From Sapria himalayana (Eukaryota; Streptophyta; Magnoliopsida; Malpighiales; Rafflesiaceae): DNA of 64,000 bases. Made by a program: the position numbers and the translations under genes. The notes below the pieces were generated by a model. It was not told the origin of the DNA and searched no databases. It saw only the letters and a program-made list of their open reading frames with translations. The stretch covers positions 1-64,000 of the forward strand of contig JAREIK010014590.1 in NCBI GenBank assembly GCA_029783825.1, read 5' to 3'. This document shows positions 13,485 to 27,789 of the stretch, in pieces (the first letter of the stretch is position 1; every line of letters begins with the position of its first letter).

Positions 13485-15872
13485 ATTAAAATAATTTATT
13501 TTGTTCCTCTCTCAACTCTAGAATGATTGCTAAAGCTCTAACCATAATAATAGGAGCTTTTACTTTATCTCCATTATGTCTCATCATATTTGATGTTGAA
13601 TCACTGGGCTATCTAAGGTAATTTGACTCATCTACGCTAACAGACTAAACCAAAGTTGTACCCTATGTGTTGAAATAGCTAGTTGTTGAGGATGCTATTT
13701 ATATTGATTATTGTAATTTCTTCTAAAATATCTCTCATGCACACACTCAAAGCAATTTTTTTAAAACATAGTTCACCTCCAAATAAATAACCACCTTGTA
13801 GCCTATTAGAACAAACTAGCCCCAGGCCGGTTTGAGCAGGGCAAGAAGTATGGGGTCTCTTTCAATCCAGAATCAAAAACTTTATTTTATTGGCATGTCT
13901 AAGCCTTTTTTTTATATCCTCATCGATATTAAACGTATCATTTCTTTCTTTTTATATTAAATGAGTTGTGTATACAAGCTCACAATACCCAAAAAGGTGT
14001 AAATGAATCATATTCAATTGTATAAAAGGTTTTAATCATTACTCAAAATATTAGTCTTGCATATTGACACTTGAGGTCACAAATCAAAGGAAAAGACATA
14101 GTGATATTTCCAATCCCAAGAATTTTAGCTATAGAAATTTATAAAGAGTATTACTCGAGCTTTAACTATTTCTAGGGTCATGACTTTTGCTCTTGAAGAA
14201 TGTCCAAAGTTACAATCATTCCTAGTGCAATGACTTTGGAATATTAAGATAAAATGCACAAGCTATTGTCATATATAATACTGTGACCCAATATTATTGT
14301 GATTAAATATGTATTCATGATCATTCTTTGTGCCATAATAATATGTTCAATAGAGAGACACAAGTTATGGCATATTCTCATCCATATGATTTTGGTTCTA
14401 GAGACAAAATATACAATCATGACCATTGCTAATGCTACAATAATCTAAACCAAGAAAGCGACTGAATCCATAACTCACCCCTTGAGTCATGACTTTGTGT
14501 TACATATACAAAAAGATAAATCTGTGACATTCCTAAAAGTTATGAATTTCAATTTAAATTTAACACTTCGTCATTTGATTATAAAATGCAATACATGAGA
14601 TTTAGGATTTAGGGCTTATGGATTAGGGTTATAGTTTTCGGTGTAGGGTTTAGGATTTAAAGTTTAGGGTTTATGGTTTTTTTTTGTTTTTTTTTGGAAA
14701 ATACACACTTTATTTATCATTTAGGCACACAACTTACAAGAGACTAAAAAGCTGACTAATTTAGGACAACCCACCAAATCCTATGCACCTTAATGATTCT
14801 ATGCATAAAATACATAAAAAAACATAATGCCTAATAATTCCAAGCGTATGAATACAACTAAAATCATCTGGCATTCCCGGACTTCAGAGTTGGCAATGAG
14901 TCATTATGCGCACTGCATCCTTTCCATTCGGATTTGTCCAAGCCTTTTGGAGGAACCTGAATGATGCACCATATTAAAACTATGCAAATATAAGATTGTG
15001 CATGTGTGTGACATGCAGCATCAAGCATTTGCCTATGTCATTACTATGCAATGGAATATGTGTAAAACTAAATAAACATAAATACACAAGTCCATATCTA
15101 CGGCACTTTGTCAATTCATTCTCACCTCTGAATTCCACATTCTTTTGCTCCAATGATCCTCAAAAGAGTATCTCTTGGGTTAGAATGCTTCCTCCTCGAG
15201 CTCCAAGAAGTGGCTGTATGTTGCACCGACAAAATATCAAAAAATATACATCCATCGGTGTGCATGTGTGATGAGGTCCATCTCATAGTCTAATTATTTA
15301 CGCGTACAACCAAGCTAGAATATAAGTAAAATTACAAAATGCTATAAAGATTGGTCTTCTGCTCCCAAGAGTGTAGCATCGCCTAATGTGTATTTACAAA
15401 ATGCATTAGTGGGCCCCACTTAGAGATACTCTTGGGTCCAGTTGCCCTCATTGCATGCTACATAGAGAACAGACAAGATTGTGTGTGTGAGTATGTCATG
15501 ATCCATCTCTACAAGTATTGGTGCATACAAAGTCCAAAATACAAATAAGACTACAAACATAAACTACAAGTTTGTATCTTTCCCTCCCGTGTGGCTGGTC
15601 TGGACTCCATTGCTTACTGGCCCTGCTTGGAGATGCTTCAGATTTTTTCGGCTCTCCAATTAATCATGGATTACCCGCTACTCCTGTTGGGCGCCGGTTG
15701 GGTGGCCCTCTATGTTGCCTGATAGGGCTAGTGGGACTCACTCCTAGTTATTCCTGGGTTTACTTCCGACCACTTTGCATTGTGTCGTCAATTGTCTGAA
15801 TGTTATCATCCCCGCTTGCTAGTGGGGTCATCTACAAGCTGGTTGCCCATACTTTTGGCTGCTTCCAGGTCT
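13485..15872. repeat. Complex interspersed segment, copy 2
   Basis: This is a full left end followed by a truncated right end of the complex segment. The left junction, after a monomer ending ATACTGAATA, is the same as in copy 3 at 49840, so the segment was amplified together with its flanking satellite. The right end breaks off just after TGCTTCCAGG (about 15870) and passes directly into the middle of a monomer (AAAATGATTCAAAATC). About 120 bp of segment and about 300 bp of monomer present after copy 3 are missing. Open frames at 14996-15271 (+), 15572-15799 (+) and 14244-14426 (-) have no recognisable domain. I see no intact gene. Confidence 0.85.
14601..14676 (+). repeat. Degenerate plant telomere-type heptamer tract (copy 2)
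   Basis: Eleven adjoining words of mostly 7 bp (TTTAGGA, TTTAGGG, CTTATGG, ATTAGGG, TTATAG, TTTTCGG, TGTAGGG and others) in the same position within the complex segment as 874-950. It is followed by a T-rich run. Confidence 0.75.
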
Positions 15873-18800
15873 TAAAATGATTCAAAATCAAAGTAAAATA
15901 TATTACTAAATAATAATTTTTTATTTTTAATGTTTTGATTCTTTTTATAAGCTTATAAATTTTTTTGATGAAGATAAATTATTTAAATTATATTTGTTTC
16001 ATTCATAATTTTATTTTGCAATTAATATTTCTATAAAAATAAATTAATAAATAATTAAAATGAATATTAGAATTATAATGAATAGAAATTAAAATGAGAT
16101 TTATGATTAATTATTTAGGGTATACCAGTTTAATTGTTTAAGTATTTAGGAGTTTAGGAGTTTAGTGATTTAAGTGTTTAGGCATTTAGTAGTTTATATG
16201 GTTTGTTTAAATGATGAAATAACAAAAAAATTATTTTTCAAATTTTTTATCAATTTGGAAGGTTATAAGCTTTATAAATATAATAATTTTTAAATTTTTT
16301 TCAAATGTGAATACAATATTTAGTTATGATAAACTTAATAATTATATATCATGTAAATTAAAAATAAACAATTTTATTGATAGATATTAATAAACTAAAT
16401 ATAAATATAAATATAATAATGATCAAAAAATAAATTAATAAACTATTATTTATTGATAGATATTTATATATTATTTATAAATACTTAAACCTTGAAAGAT
16501 TATTCAAATGTTTAAGTATTAAACGGTTTTGTGGTTTTGGGATTTAGGAGCTTAATGATTTAAGTATTTAGGCATTTAATAGTTTATAGGTATTATATAA
16601 ACAATAAAATAACAAAAAATTTATTTTTGTGATTTTATCTCATTTTCAAAGATGATAACCTTTAAAATATATAAATTTTTAAATTATTATTAATTGTAAA
16701 TATAATATTTAGTTATAATAATCTCTATAATTATATATCATGTAAATTCAATATAAATAATTTTATTGATAAATATTGTAATAATGATCAAAAAATAAAT
16801 TAATAATCTATTATTAATAAGTTAGATATCAATTAAAATATAATTACAAAACCTAAAATGATTCAGAAACAAAGCAAAATATATTACTATATAATATTTT
16901 TTTGTTTTTAATTATTTTCTTCTTTTATTAAGTTTATCTCTATTTTTTTGTTGAAAAATAATTTACATAAATTATATTTGTATAACTTATAATTTATTTT
17001 GAAATTAATATTTATATAAAAATAAACAAATAAATAATTAAAATGAATATTTAAAATTATAAAGAAAAAAATAAAAATTAGATTTATTATTTATTATTTA
17101 TTATTTAGGATATACATGTTAAAAAATTTTATCTATTTAGGGTTTTCGAGATTTAGAAGTTATTGATTTAAGTATTTAGGCATTTAATGGTTTATAGGTT
17201 TTAATTAAACAATGAAATAATAAAAAATTTATTTTTGAAATTTTTTCAAATTTTCAAAGGTTATAACATTTGAAAATATAATAATTTCAAAATTTTTTAA
17301 AAATGTGAATACAATATTTTGTAATAATAAATATTATAACTCTATATAATATAAACTAAATATAAATCAATTTTATTGATAGATATTATATCAATTATCA
17401 AAAAATAAATTAATAAACTTTTATTAATATGATAGATATAAATTAAATCTAATTAAAAAACCTAAAATGATTTAAAATCAAAGTAAAATTTATTATTAAA
17501 TAATAATCTTTTTTTAGTTTTTGCATCATTTTATAAGCTTATATGTTTTTTTGATGAAATATATATTATTTAAATTATATTTGTATCACTCATAATTTAT
17601 TTTGTAATTAATATTTCTATAAATTATTTAAATTATATTTAAGGTTTCCCAGTTTAAAGGTTTAGGTATTTAGGAGCTTCGGGGATTAGGAGTTTAGATA
17701 TTTATGTATTTAGGCATTTAATGGTTTATAAGTTTTATTTAAACAATGATATAACAAAAAATTTATTTTTGTTATTTTTTATCATTTTTGAAGGTTATAA
17801 ACTTTGAAAATATAACAATTTTTAAATTTTTTTTATATGTGAATACTATATTTAGTTATGATAATCTTAAGAATTATATATCATATAAATTCAATATAAA
17901 CAATTTTATTGAAATATATTATATTATTGATCAAAAAATAAATTAATAAATTATTATTAATATGATGGATATTATTTTAAATATATTTTCAAAAAATAAA
18001 TTTATTCAAAAACAGAGTAAAATATATTACAAAATAATACTTTCTTTGATGTTTTACTTCTTTTTATAAGTTTATATTTCTTGTTATTAAAAGTAAATTA
18101 TTTAAATTATATTTGTTTTCTTTATAATTAATTTTTAATTTATAATTCTAGAAAAATAAACTAATAAATATTTAAAATTATTATGAATATAAATAAAAAA
18201 GAAATTTATTATTTATTATTCAGGATATACTAGTTTAATGGTTTAAGTATTTAGGTGTTTTGGGGTTTAGGATTTAAGTGTTTAGGCCTTTAGTGATTTA
18301 TAGTTTTTATTTAAAGAATAAAAAAATAAAAAAATTAATTTTTTGATTTTTTTTAATTTTTGAAGGTTATAAGCTTTGAAATTATAATAATTTTTAATTT
18401 TTTTTTAAATGTGAATATAATATTCAGTAATAATAATCTAAATAATTATATATAATGTAAACTCAATATAAATAATTTTATTAATAGATATTATAATAAT
18501 GATTAATAAAAAATTAATAATCTATTATTAATAAGAATGATATATATTAAAATATAATTTTAAAATCTAAAATGATTCAAAATAAAAATTAAATATATTA
18601 CTAAGTAATAAATTTTTGTTTTTAAAATTTTGCCTCTTTTTATAAGGATATATATTTTTTTTGATGAAAAATAAATTATTTAATTTAGATCTGTCTCCCT
18701 ATTAATTTATTTAGTAATTAATATTTCTATAAAAATAAACTGATAAATAATTAAAATAAAAATTTAAAATTATACTTAATAAAAATTAAATTGAGATTTA

Positions 18801-20821
18801 TGATTTTTTATTAATGTACACCAGTTTAATAGTTTAAGTATTTAATGATTTTGTCATTTAGGAGTTTATCAATTAATATTTTTAGGCATTTAGTGGTTTA
18901 TAGGTTTTATTTAAACAATAAAATAACAAAAAAAAATTGTAATTTTTTCTCATTTTTATAGGTTATAACCTTTGAAAATATAATAATATTAAAAATATTT
19001 GAAATGTGAATACAATATTTAGTTATAATAATATTAATAATTATATATCATATAAATTCAATATAAATAATTTTATTGATAGATAATATAATAATGATCA
19101 AAATTTAAATAAATAAACTATTAATAAAAAGATTGATATTGATTAAATATTATTTACAAAGCCCAAATTGATTCAGAATTAAAGTAAAATATATTACTGA
19201 ATAATAATTTTTAATTTTTAAATTTTTACTTCTTTTTAAACAAATAATTTTTTTGATTAAAAATAAATTAATTAAAATATATATGTCTCTCTCATAATTT
19301 AATTTGTAATAAATATTTCTATAATAATAAACTAATAAATAATTAAAATGAATATTTAAAAATATAATAAATATAAATAAAAATTAGATTTATTAATTAT
19401 TAAGTTGTATATAGTAGTTTAATGGTTTATGTATTTAGGCATTATAAGGTTTATTAGTTTACTGATTTAACTGTGTATGCATTTAGTGGTTTATAGGTTT
19501 TATTAAAAAAATAAAATACAAAAAATTATTTTTATTATTTTTTGATATTTTCAAAGGTTATAACCTTTGAAAATATAATAATTTTTAATTTTTTTTAAAT
19601 GTGAATACTATATTTAGTTATAATAATCATTAAATTTATATATTATATAAATTCAATATAAACAATTTTATTGATAAACATTCTAATAATGATCAATAAT
19701 TAAATTAATAATCTATTATTAATAAGATAAATATCAATTAATATATAATTACAAAACCTAAAATGATTCAGAAGAAAAGCAAAATATATTACTATATAAT
19801 AATTTTTTGATTTGAATTTTTTTTTTCTTTTAAAAAGTTTATCAATAATTTTTTGATGAAAAATTATTTATATAAATTATATTTGTCTAACTCAAATTAT
19901 TTTGTAATTAATATTTATATATAAATAAACAAATAAATAATTAAAATGAATATTTAAAATTATAATGAAAAAAAATGAGATTTATTATTTATTATTTAGG
20001 GATACCGGTTTAATTTAAATTAGATCTGTCTCACTAATAATTTATTTTGTAATTAATATTTCTATAAAATAAATTGATAAATAATTAAAATAAAAATTTA
20101 AAATTATACTGAATAAAAATTAAAATGAGATTTATGATTTATTATTAATGTATACCAGTTTAATGATTTATGTATTTAGAGGTTTTGTCATTAAAAGTTT
20201 AGCGATTTATGTTTTTATGCTTTTAGTGGTTTATAGGTTCTATTTAAAAAAATAAAATAACAAAAAAAATTTCTATAATTTTTTATCATTTTAATAGGTG
20301 ATAACATTTGAAAATATAATAATATTTAATAATTTTTGAAATTTTAATACAATATTTTGTTATAATAATATTTATAATTATATATCATATAAATTTAATA
20401 AAAATAATTTTATTGATAGATATTATAATAATGATCAAAAATTAAATTTATAAACTATTAATATTAAGATAGATATTAATTAAAAAATATTTACAAAACC
20501 CAAATTGATTCAAAATTAAAGTAACTTATATTACTTGATAATAATTTTTAATTTTTAAATTTATACTTCTTTTATAATCATATATTTTTATTAGATAAAT
20601 AATATATTATTTAAATTATATTTGTCCCACTCATAATTTATTTTGTAATAAATATTTTTAAATAAATACACTAATAAATAATTAAAATGAATATTTAAAA
20701 ATATAATAAATAGCAATAAAAAATAGATTTATTAATTATTAAGTAGTATTTAGCAGTTTAATGGTTTATGTATTTAGGAATTACGGGGTTTAGGAGTTTA
20801 CTGATTTAACTTTATATGCAT
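15873..20821. repeat. AT-rich ~600-bp tandem satellite, block 2a
   Basis: About eight to nine monomers of the same satellite as block 1. The first monomers are in the same order as those after segment copies 1 and 3. For example, the short monomer marked ACTTAAACC lies at 2791, 16493 and 53221, and a monomer with TTTAGGTGTTTTGGGGTTTA follows about 1.7-1.9 kb later in all three places. The block ends where a hAT element interrupts an 8-bp tract after TATGCATTTAG. No gene is seen. Confidence 0.95.
19548..19573. repeat. 26-bp perfect palindrome (block 2a example)
   Basis: A perfect dyad with core CAAAGGTTATAACCTTTG, flanked by TTTT and AAAA, in the standard monomer position. Confidence 0.95.
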
Positions 20822-21914
20822 TTAGTAGGGGTGCTCACGGGACTCAGAGATTCGCAACCCGACCCGAAGTCTTGTCCCGAAAGAATCGGGACTGAGAAAA
20901 ATCCGTTGACTTTGACTTTTCCTGTACCATTCAGTCACGTATTTTTTCTTTTGGGATGGTTCCGGATCTTAAGCAATATCCATCCCGAGAACCATCCCAT
21001 CCTAAATAACCAATACTAGAACCAGGAATATTATATATATATTACATGAAGATGCCACGAATTCCGCTACTGCCCATGTAATTCTGACGCACCTATTGCT
21101 GTTCCGACGAGTTCCAGGCCACCTCATGTCGTTACAGTCATGTTTAGTTAGGTCCAGCCCTTGTCCGTCACACTTCTAGTTGCCTCCACCGTGTACCAGA
21201 TGCCACCAGCCTTTTGGTTTGTTTTTCTGAGAGAATTGAGTGATTAATTATTATTATTATTATGTGTCTCAATCATTTTTGTTGAGTATTGGTTCTAGTG
21301 TTGTGGTTAGGCCGAATGAGTGGGCTGAATGTGTTACAGTCAGTTTTGTAGAGCTTGCTTGTTTGAAATATTTATATTTATTTATTCACAACATATCATA
21401 TTAATTAATGGCAATGCAAATGGCACAATCCATCAGTAAACGAAAAATACAATAAATTGAAGCTGATCACATCTCAAATGATCAAAGTACTGGTAAATCT
21501 AATCATCATCCTTTCACGAACCCTCCTATTGTTATGGTAGGTTCCTCAATTCCAATTGTAATAGAAATTCAAGGTACATCTGAACCTCAAGCTCGTAAAA
21601 AGTATAAGTATTCTATTTGGGAAACTTATGATATATAAGTTGATTCAGAGAAAAATGAAACAGGTAGGGCAGCTTGTATATGGTGTAGGAAAGAATAATT
21701 GGCAAAAAGTGATCAAGGTACTTCGGGTTTATGGAAATACTTGAGTAAGACTTGTAGTAAGTTTCCACACAAAAAAGAATTAATAGAAGTTTACAAAGGT
21801 AAAGATAAGTCACAATCTTTGTTGAATTTCACTAAAGGTACCAGTTCAGAGGATAACAAATTAACTTGTTGGCAATTTGATCAAAAACTAGTTATGGAGG
21901 CTTTGGTGAAAATG
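20822..21914 (+). mobile_element. hAT-superfamily DNA transposon, 5' part only
   Basis: An abrupt change from AT-rich satellite to mixed composition begins with TAGGGGTGCTCACGGG, which resembles the terminal inverted repeat of plant hAT (Ac-like) elements. GC-rich subterminal motifs follow (CCCGACCCGAAG, CCCGAAAGAATCGGG). From 21408 a BED zinc-finger transposase reading frame starts and is cut off at about residue 169, so the catalytic domain and 3' terminus are absent. The right junction falls at AAAATG (21909-21914), a word shared by the transposase frame and the satellite (AAATGTGAATACAATATT), suggesting microhomology-mediated joining. Satellite sequence normally lying between the two junction points, about 150 bp, is missing. 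This is a dead fragment and no target-site duplication can be seen. Confidence 0.75.
21408..21914 (+). pseudogene. hAT transposase N-terminal fragment with decayed BED zinc finger
   Basis: Reading from ATG at 21408 gives a start of the type MAMQMAQSISKRKIQ, then in-frame stops at 21453, 21636 and 21696, then an open stretch to the junction. Between and after the stops the frame shows BED-finger features: KYSIWETYDI, then ACIWCRKE (Cys-x2-Cys), then GTSGLWKYLSKTC. In plant hAT transposases the last part normally reads like GTSxLxxHLxxC. Here the zinc-binding His is Tyr, a change explained by a single C-to-T transition. It ends with LVMEALVKM, after which related proteins normally continue into the dimerisation and catalytic region. 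With three stops, a lost zinc ligand and no catalytic domain, it cannot encode transposase. In an active element the protein would bind the terminal repeats and cut the DNA in the nucleus. Confidence 0.75.
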
Positions 21915-24900
21915 TGAATACAATATTTAGTTATACTAATCATTATATTTATATATTATATAAATTCAATAAAAACAATTTTATTGATATATATTCTAAT
22001 AATAATCAAATAATAAATTAATAATCCATTAATAATAAGATAGATATTAATTAAAATATAATTACAAAACTTAAAACGATTCAGAAGCAAAGAAAATATA
22101 TTACTATATAATAATTTTTTGTTTTTGAATTTATTTTTGTTTTAATAAGTTTATCTATATTTTTTTAATGAAAAATAATTTAAATAAATTATATTTGTAT
22201 AACTCATAATTTATTTTGTAATTAATATTATATATAAATAAACAAATAAATAATTAAAATGAATATTTAAAATTATAATAAAAAATATAAGATTTATTAT
22301 TTATTATTTATTATTTAGAGATACCGGTTTAATTTAACTTAGATCAGTTTAACTAATAATTTATTTTGTAATTAATATTTCGATAAAAATAAACTGATAT
22401 ATAATTAAAATAAAAATTTAAAATTATTCTGAATAAAAATTAAAATGAGATTTAAGATTTATTATTAATGTATACCAGTTTAATATTTTAAGTATTTAGA
22501 TGTTTTGTCATTAGGAGTTTAGCAATTTATGTTTTTAGGCTTTTAGTGGTTTATAGATTTTATTTAAAAAAATAAAATAACAAAAAAAATTTCTAAAATT
22601 TGTTAATATTTTCATAGGTTATAACCTTTGAAAATATAATAATATTTACAATTTTTTGAAATGTGAATACAATATTTAGTTATAATAATGTTAATAATTA
22701 TATATCATATAAATCAATATAAACAATTTTATTGATAGACAATATAATAATGATCAAAAATTAAATTAATAAACTATTAATAAAAAAATAGATATTAATA
22801 AAAAATATTTACCAAACCAAAATTGATTCAAAATTAAAGTAAAATATATTAATGGATAATTTTTAATTTTTAAATTTTTATTTCTTTTAGAACCGTATAT
22901 TTTTTTTTATTAAAAATAAATTAATTAATTATATTTGTCACACTCATACTTTATTTTGTAATAAATTTTCAATAAAAATAAACTAATAAATAATTAAAAT
23001 GAATATTTAAAATTATAATAAATAGAAATAAAAATTAGATTTATTAATTATTAAGTAGTATATAGCAGTTTAATGGTTTATGTATTTACGCATTACATGG
23101 TTTAGAAGTTTACTGATTTAACTGTGTATGCATTTAGTGGTTTGTAGGTTTTATTTAAGAAAAAAAATAAAAAAAATTATTTTTATTATTTTTTGATATT
23201 TTCAAAGATTATAACCTTTGAAAATATAATAATTTTAAAATTTTTTTCAAAAGTGAATAAATATTTATTTATAATAATCATAATATTTAAATATCATATA
23301 AATTCAATATAAACAATTTTATTGATAGATATTCTAATAATTATCAAAAAATGAATTAAAAATCTATTATGGATAAGATTGATATTACTTAAAATATAAT
23401 ATCAAAAGCTAAAATGATTCAAAAGCAAAGCAAAATATAATACTTATAATAATTATTTGTTTTAAAATTTTTATTCTTTTTATAAGCTTATCTATCTTTT
23501 CTATAAAAATAATTTTTATAAATTTTATTTTTAACTCAATTTATTTTATAATTAATATATATATATATATATATATAACTAAACAATCAAAATGAATTTT
23601 TTAAATTAAAATGAAAACAAATAAAAATTAGATTTATTAATTATTATTTAGGGGATACACGTTTAAATGATTATCTATATAGGGGTATCGGGATTTTGTA
23701 GTTTAGTAATTTAAGTCTTTAGCCATTTAGTGATTTATAGGTTTTATTTAAATATTGAAATAATAAAAAAAATATTTTTTTTTCACATGTTCAAAGGTTA
23801 TAATCTTTGAAAATATAATAATTTTAAAATTTTTTTCAAAAGTGAATACAATATTTAGTTATAATAATTATTAAATTTATATATCATATATATTAAATAT
23901 AAATATTTTTATTGATAAATATTCTAATACTAATCAAAAAATAAATTAATAATCTATTATTAATAAGTTAGCTATCAATTAAAATATAATTAAAAAACCT
24001 AAAATGATTCAGAAACAAAGTAAAATATATTACTATATAATAATTTTTTGTTTTAAATTTTTTTCTTCTTTTAATAAGTTTATCTATATTTTTTTGTTGA
24101 AAAATAATTTATATAAATTATATTTTTCTAACTTATAATTTATTTTGTATTTAATATTTATATAAAAATAAACAAATAAAAAATTAAAATGAATATTTAA
24201 AATTATAATGAAAAAAATAAAAATGAGATTTATTATTTATTATTTAGGATATACCTATTTAAAAAATCTATCTATTTAGGGTTTTCGAGATTTACAAGTT
24301 ATTGATTTAAGTATTTAGGTATTTAATGGTTTATAGCTTTTATTTAAATAATGAAATAACAAAAAATTTAATTTCTATATTTTTTCAAATTTTCAAATGT
24401 CATAACATTTGAAAATATAATAATTTTAAAATTTTTTAAAAATGTGAATACAATATTTAGTAATAATAATTATTATAACTATATAAAATATAAACTAAAT
24501 ATAAATAATTTTATTGATAATATTATATCAATTATCAAAAAATAAATTAGTAAACTTTTATTAATATGATAGAAATAAATTAAAATATAATTAAAAAACC
24601 TAAAATGATTCAAAATCAAAGTAAAATTTATTATTAAATAAAATTTTTTTTTTAGTTTTTGCATCATTTTATAAGCTTATATATTTTTTGTTGAAAAATA
24701 TATTTTTTAAATTATATTTGTCACTCATAATTTATTTTGTAATTAATACTACTATAAATTATTTGAATTATATTTAAGGTTTACGAGTTTAAAGGTTTAG
24801 GTATTTAGGGGCTTCGGGGTTTTGGAATTTAGAGATTTATGTATTTAGGCATTTAATGGTTTATAAGTTGTTTTTAAACAATGATATGACAAAAAATTTA

Positions 24901-27789
24901 TTTTTGTTATTTTTTATCATTTTTGAATGTTATAACCTTTGAAAATATAATAATTTTTAAATTTTTAATATATGTTAATACTATATTTAATTATGATGAT
25001 CTTAATAATTATATATCATGTTAATTCAATATAAATAATTATATTGATAGATATTATATTAATGATCAATAATAAATTAATAATCTATTATTAATAAGAT
25101 AGATATTTTTAAAAATATATTTGCAAAACATAAATTTATTCAAAATCAAAGTAAAATATAATAGTAAATAATAATTATTTTGATGTTTTGCTTCTTTTTA
25201 TAAGTTTATATTTTTTGTTATTAAAATTAAATTATTTAAATTATATTTGTTTTCCACATAATTTATTTTTAATTTATAATTTTATAAAAATAAACTAATA
25301 AATAATTAAAATAAATATTTAAAATTATAATGAATAGAAATAAAATTGAGATTTATTATTTATTATTCAGGATATACTAGTTTATTGGTTAAAGTATTTA
25401 GGTGTTTTGGGGTTTAGTGATTTAAGTGTTTAGGACTTTAGTGATTTTTAGTTTTTATTTTAAGAATAAAAAAATAAAAAAATAAAAAATAAATTTTTTG
25501 ATTTTTTTTTAAATTTTGAAGGTTATAACTTTTGAAAATATAATAATTTTTATTTTTTTTAAATGTTAATATAATATTTAGTTATAATATTCTTAATAAT
25601 TATATATAATGTAAACTCAATATAAATAATTTTATTAAAAGATATTATAATAATGATAAATAAATAATTAATAAACTATTATTAATAAGAATGATATAAA
25701 TTAAAATATAATTGCAAAAACTAAAATGATTCAAAATCAATATAAAATATATTACAAAATAATAAATTTTTGTTTTTAAAATTTTCCCTATTTTTATAAG
25801 CCTATATTTTTTTTTGATACAAAATAAATTATTTAAAATTGATCTGTTTTACTAATAATTTATTTTGTAAGTAATATTTCTATAAAAATAAACTGATAAA
25901 TAATTAAAATAAAAATTTAAAAATACACTTAATAAAAATTAAAATGATAGTTATGATTTATTATTAATGTATACCAATTTAATCGTTTAAGTATTTACAA
26001 GTTTTGTCGTTTATAAGTTTTGCGATTTATGTTTTTAGGCATTTAGTGGTTTATAGGTTTTATTTAAACAATAAAATAACAAAAAAAAATTTGTAATTTT
26101 TTGTCATTTTCATAGGTTATAACCTTTGAAAATATAATAATATTTAAAATTTTTTGAAATGTGAATACAATATTTTATTATAATAATTTTAATAATTATA
26201 TATCATATAAATTCAATATAAATAATTTTATTGTTAGATATTATAATAATGATCAAAAATTAAATTATTAAACTATTAATAATAAGATAGATATTAATTA
26301 AAAAATATTTACAAAACCCAAATTGATTCAAAATTAAAGTAATAAATATTATTGGAAAATAATTTTTAATTTTTAAAATTTTACTTCTTTTATAAGCGTA
26401 TATATTTTTTTTGATAAAAAATAAATTATTTATATTATATTTGTCGCACTCTAAATTTATATTGTAATAAATATTTCTATAAAATAAACTTATAAATGAT
26501 TAAAATGAATATTTAAAATACTAATAAATTGAAATAAAAATTAGATTTCTTAATTATTAAGTAGTATATAGCAGTTTAATAGTTTATGTATTTAGGCATT
26601 ACTGGCCTTAAGAGTTTAAATAAATTTTACTATGTATGCATTTAGTGGTTTATAGGTTTTATTTAAAAATTAAAATAATAAAAAAATTATTTTTATTATT
26701 TTTTGATATTTTCAAAGGTTATAACATTTGAAATATAATAATTTTTAAATTTTTTTCAAATGTGAATTCAATATTTAGTTATAATAATAATTATATTTAT
26801 ATATCCTATAAATTCAATATAAACAATATTATTGATAAATATTCTAAAAATGATCAAAAGGTTAATTAATTTTCTATTATTAATAAGATTGATAGCAAAT
26901 TAAAATATGATAAAAAAACTTAAAATGATAAAGAAGAAATCAAAATATATTACTATATAATAATTTGTTGTTTTGAAATTTTTTTTTGTTTAAAAAAGTT
27001 TATCCATATTTTTTTGATGAAAATTAATTTATATAAATTATATTTTTTTAACTCATAATTTATTTATTTATTAATATTTATATAAAAATTAACAAATAAT
27101 TAATTAAAATGAATATTTAAAATTATAATGCAAAAAAATAATATTGAGATTTATTCTTTATTATTTTGGCTATACCAGTCTAAATTAAATTAGATCTGTC
27201 TCACTAATAATTTATTTTGTAATTAATATTTCTATAAAAATAAACTTATAAATAATTAAAATAAAAATTTAAAATTATATTGAATATAAATTAAAATGAG
27301 ATTTATAAATTATTATTAATGTATACCAGTTTAATATTTTTAGTATTTAAAGGTTTTTTCGTTTATGACTTTAGTGATTTATGTTTTTAGGCATTTAGTG
27401 GTTTATAGGTTTTATTTAAATAATGAAATAACAAAAAAATTATTTTTGATATTTTTTCACATTGTCAAAGGTTATAACCTTTGAAAATATAATAATTTTA
27501 AAATTTTTTGAAATGTGAATACAATATTTAGTAATAATAATCATTATAATTATATATAATATTAACTAAATATAAACAATTTAATTGATAGATATGATAT
27601 CAATTATCAAAAACTAAATTAATATGCTATTATTAATATGATAGATATAAATTAAAATATAATTGCAAAACCTAAAAATATTAAAAATCAAAGTAAATTT
27701 TATTACTAAATAATAATTTTTTTTTTATTTTTTGCTTCTTTTTATAAGCTTATATTTTTTTTGACGAAAAATAAATTATTAAAATTATA

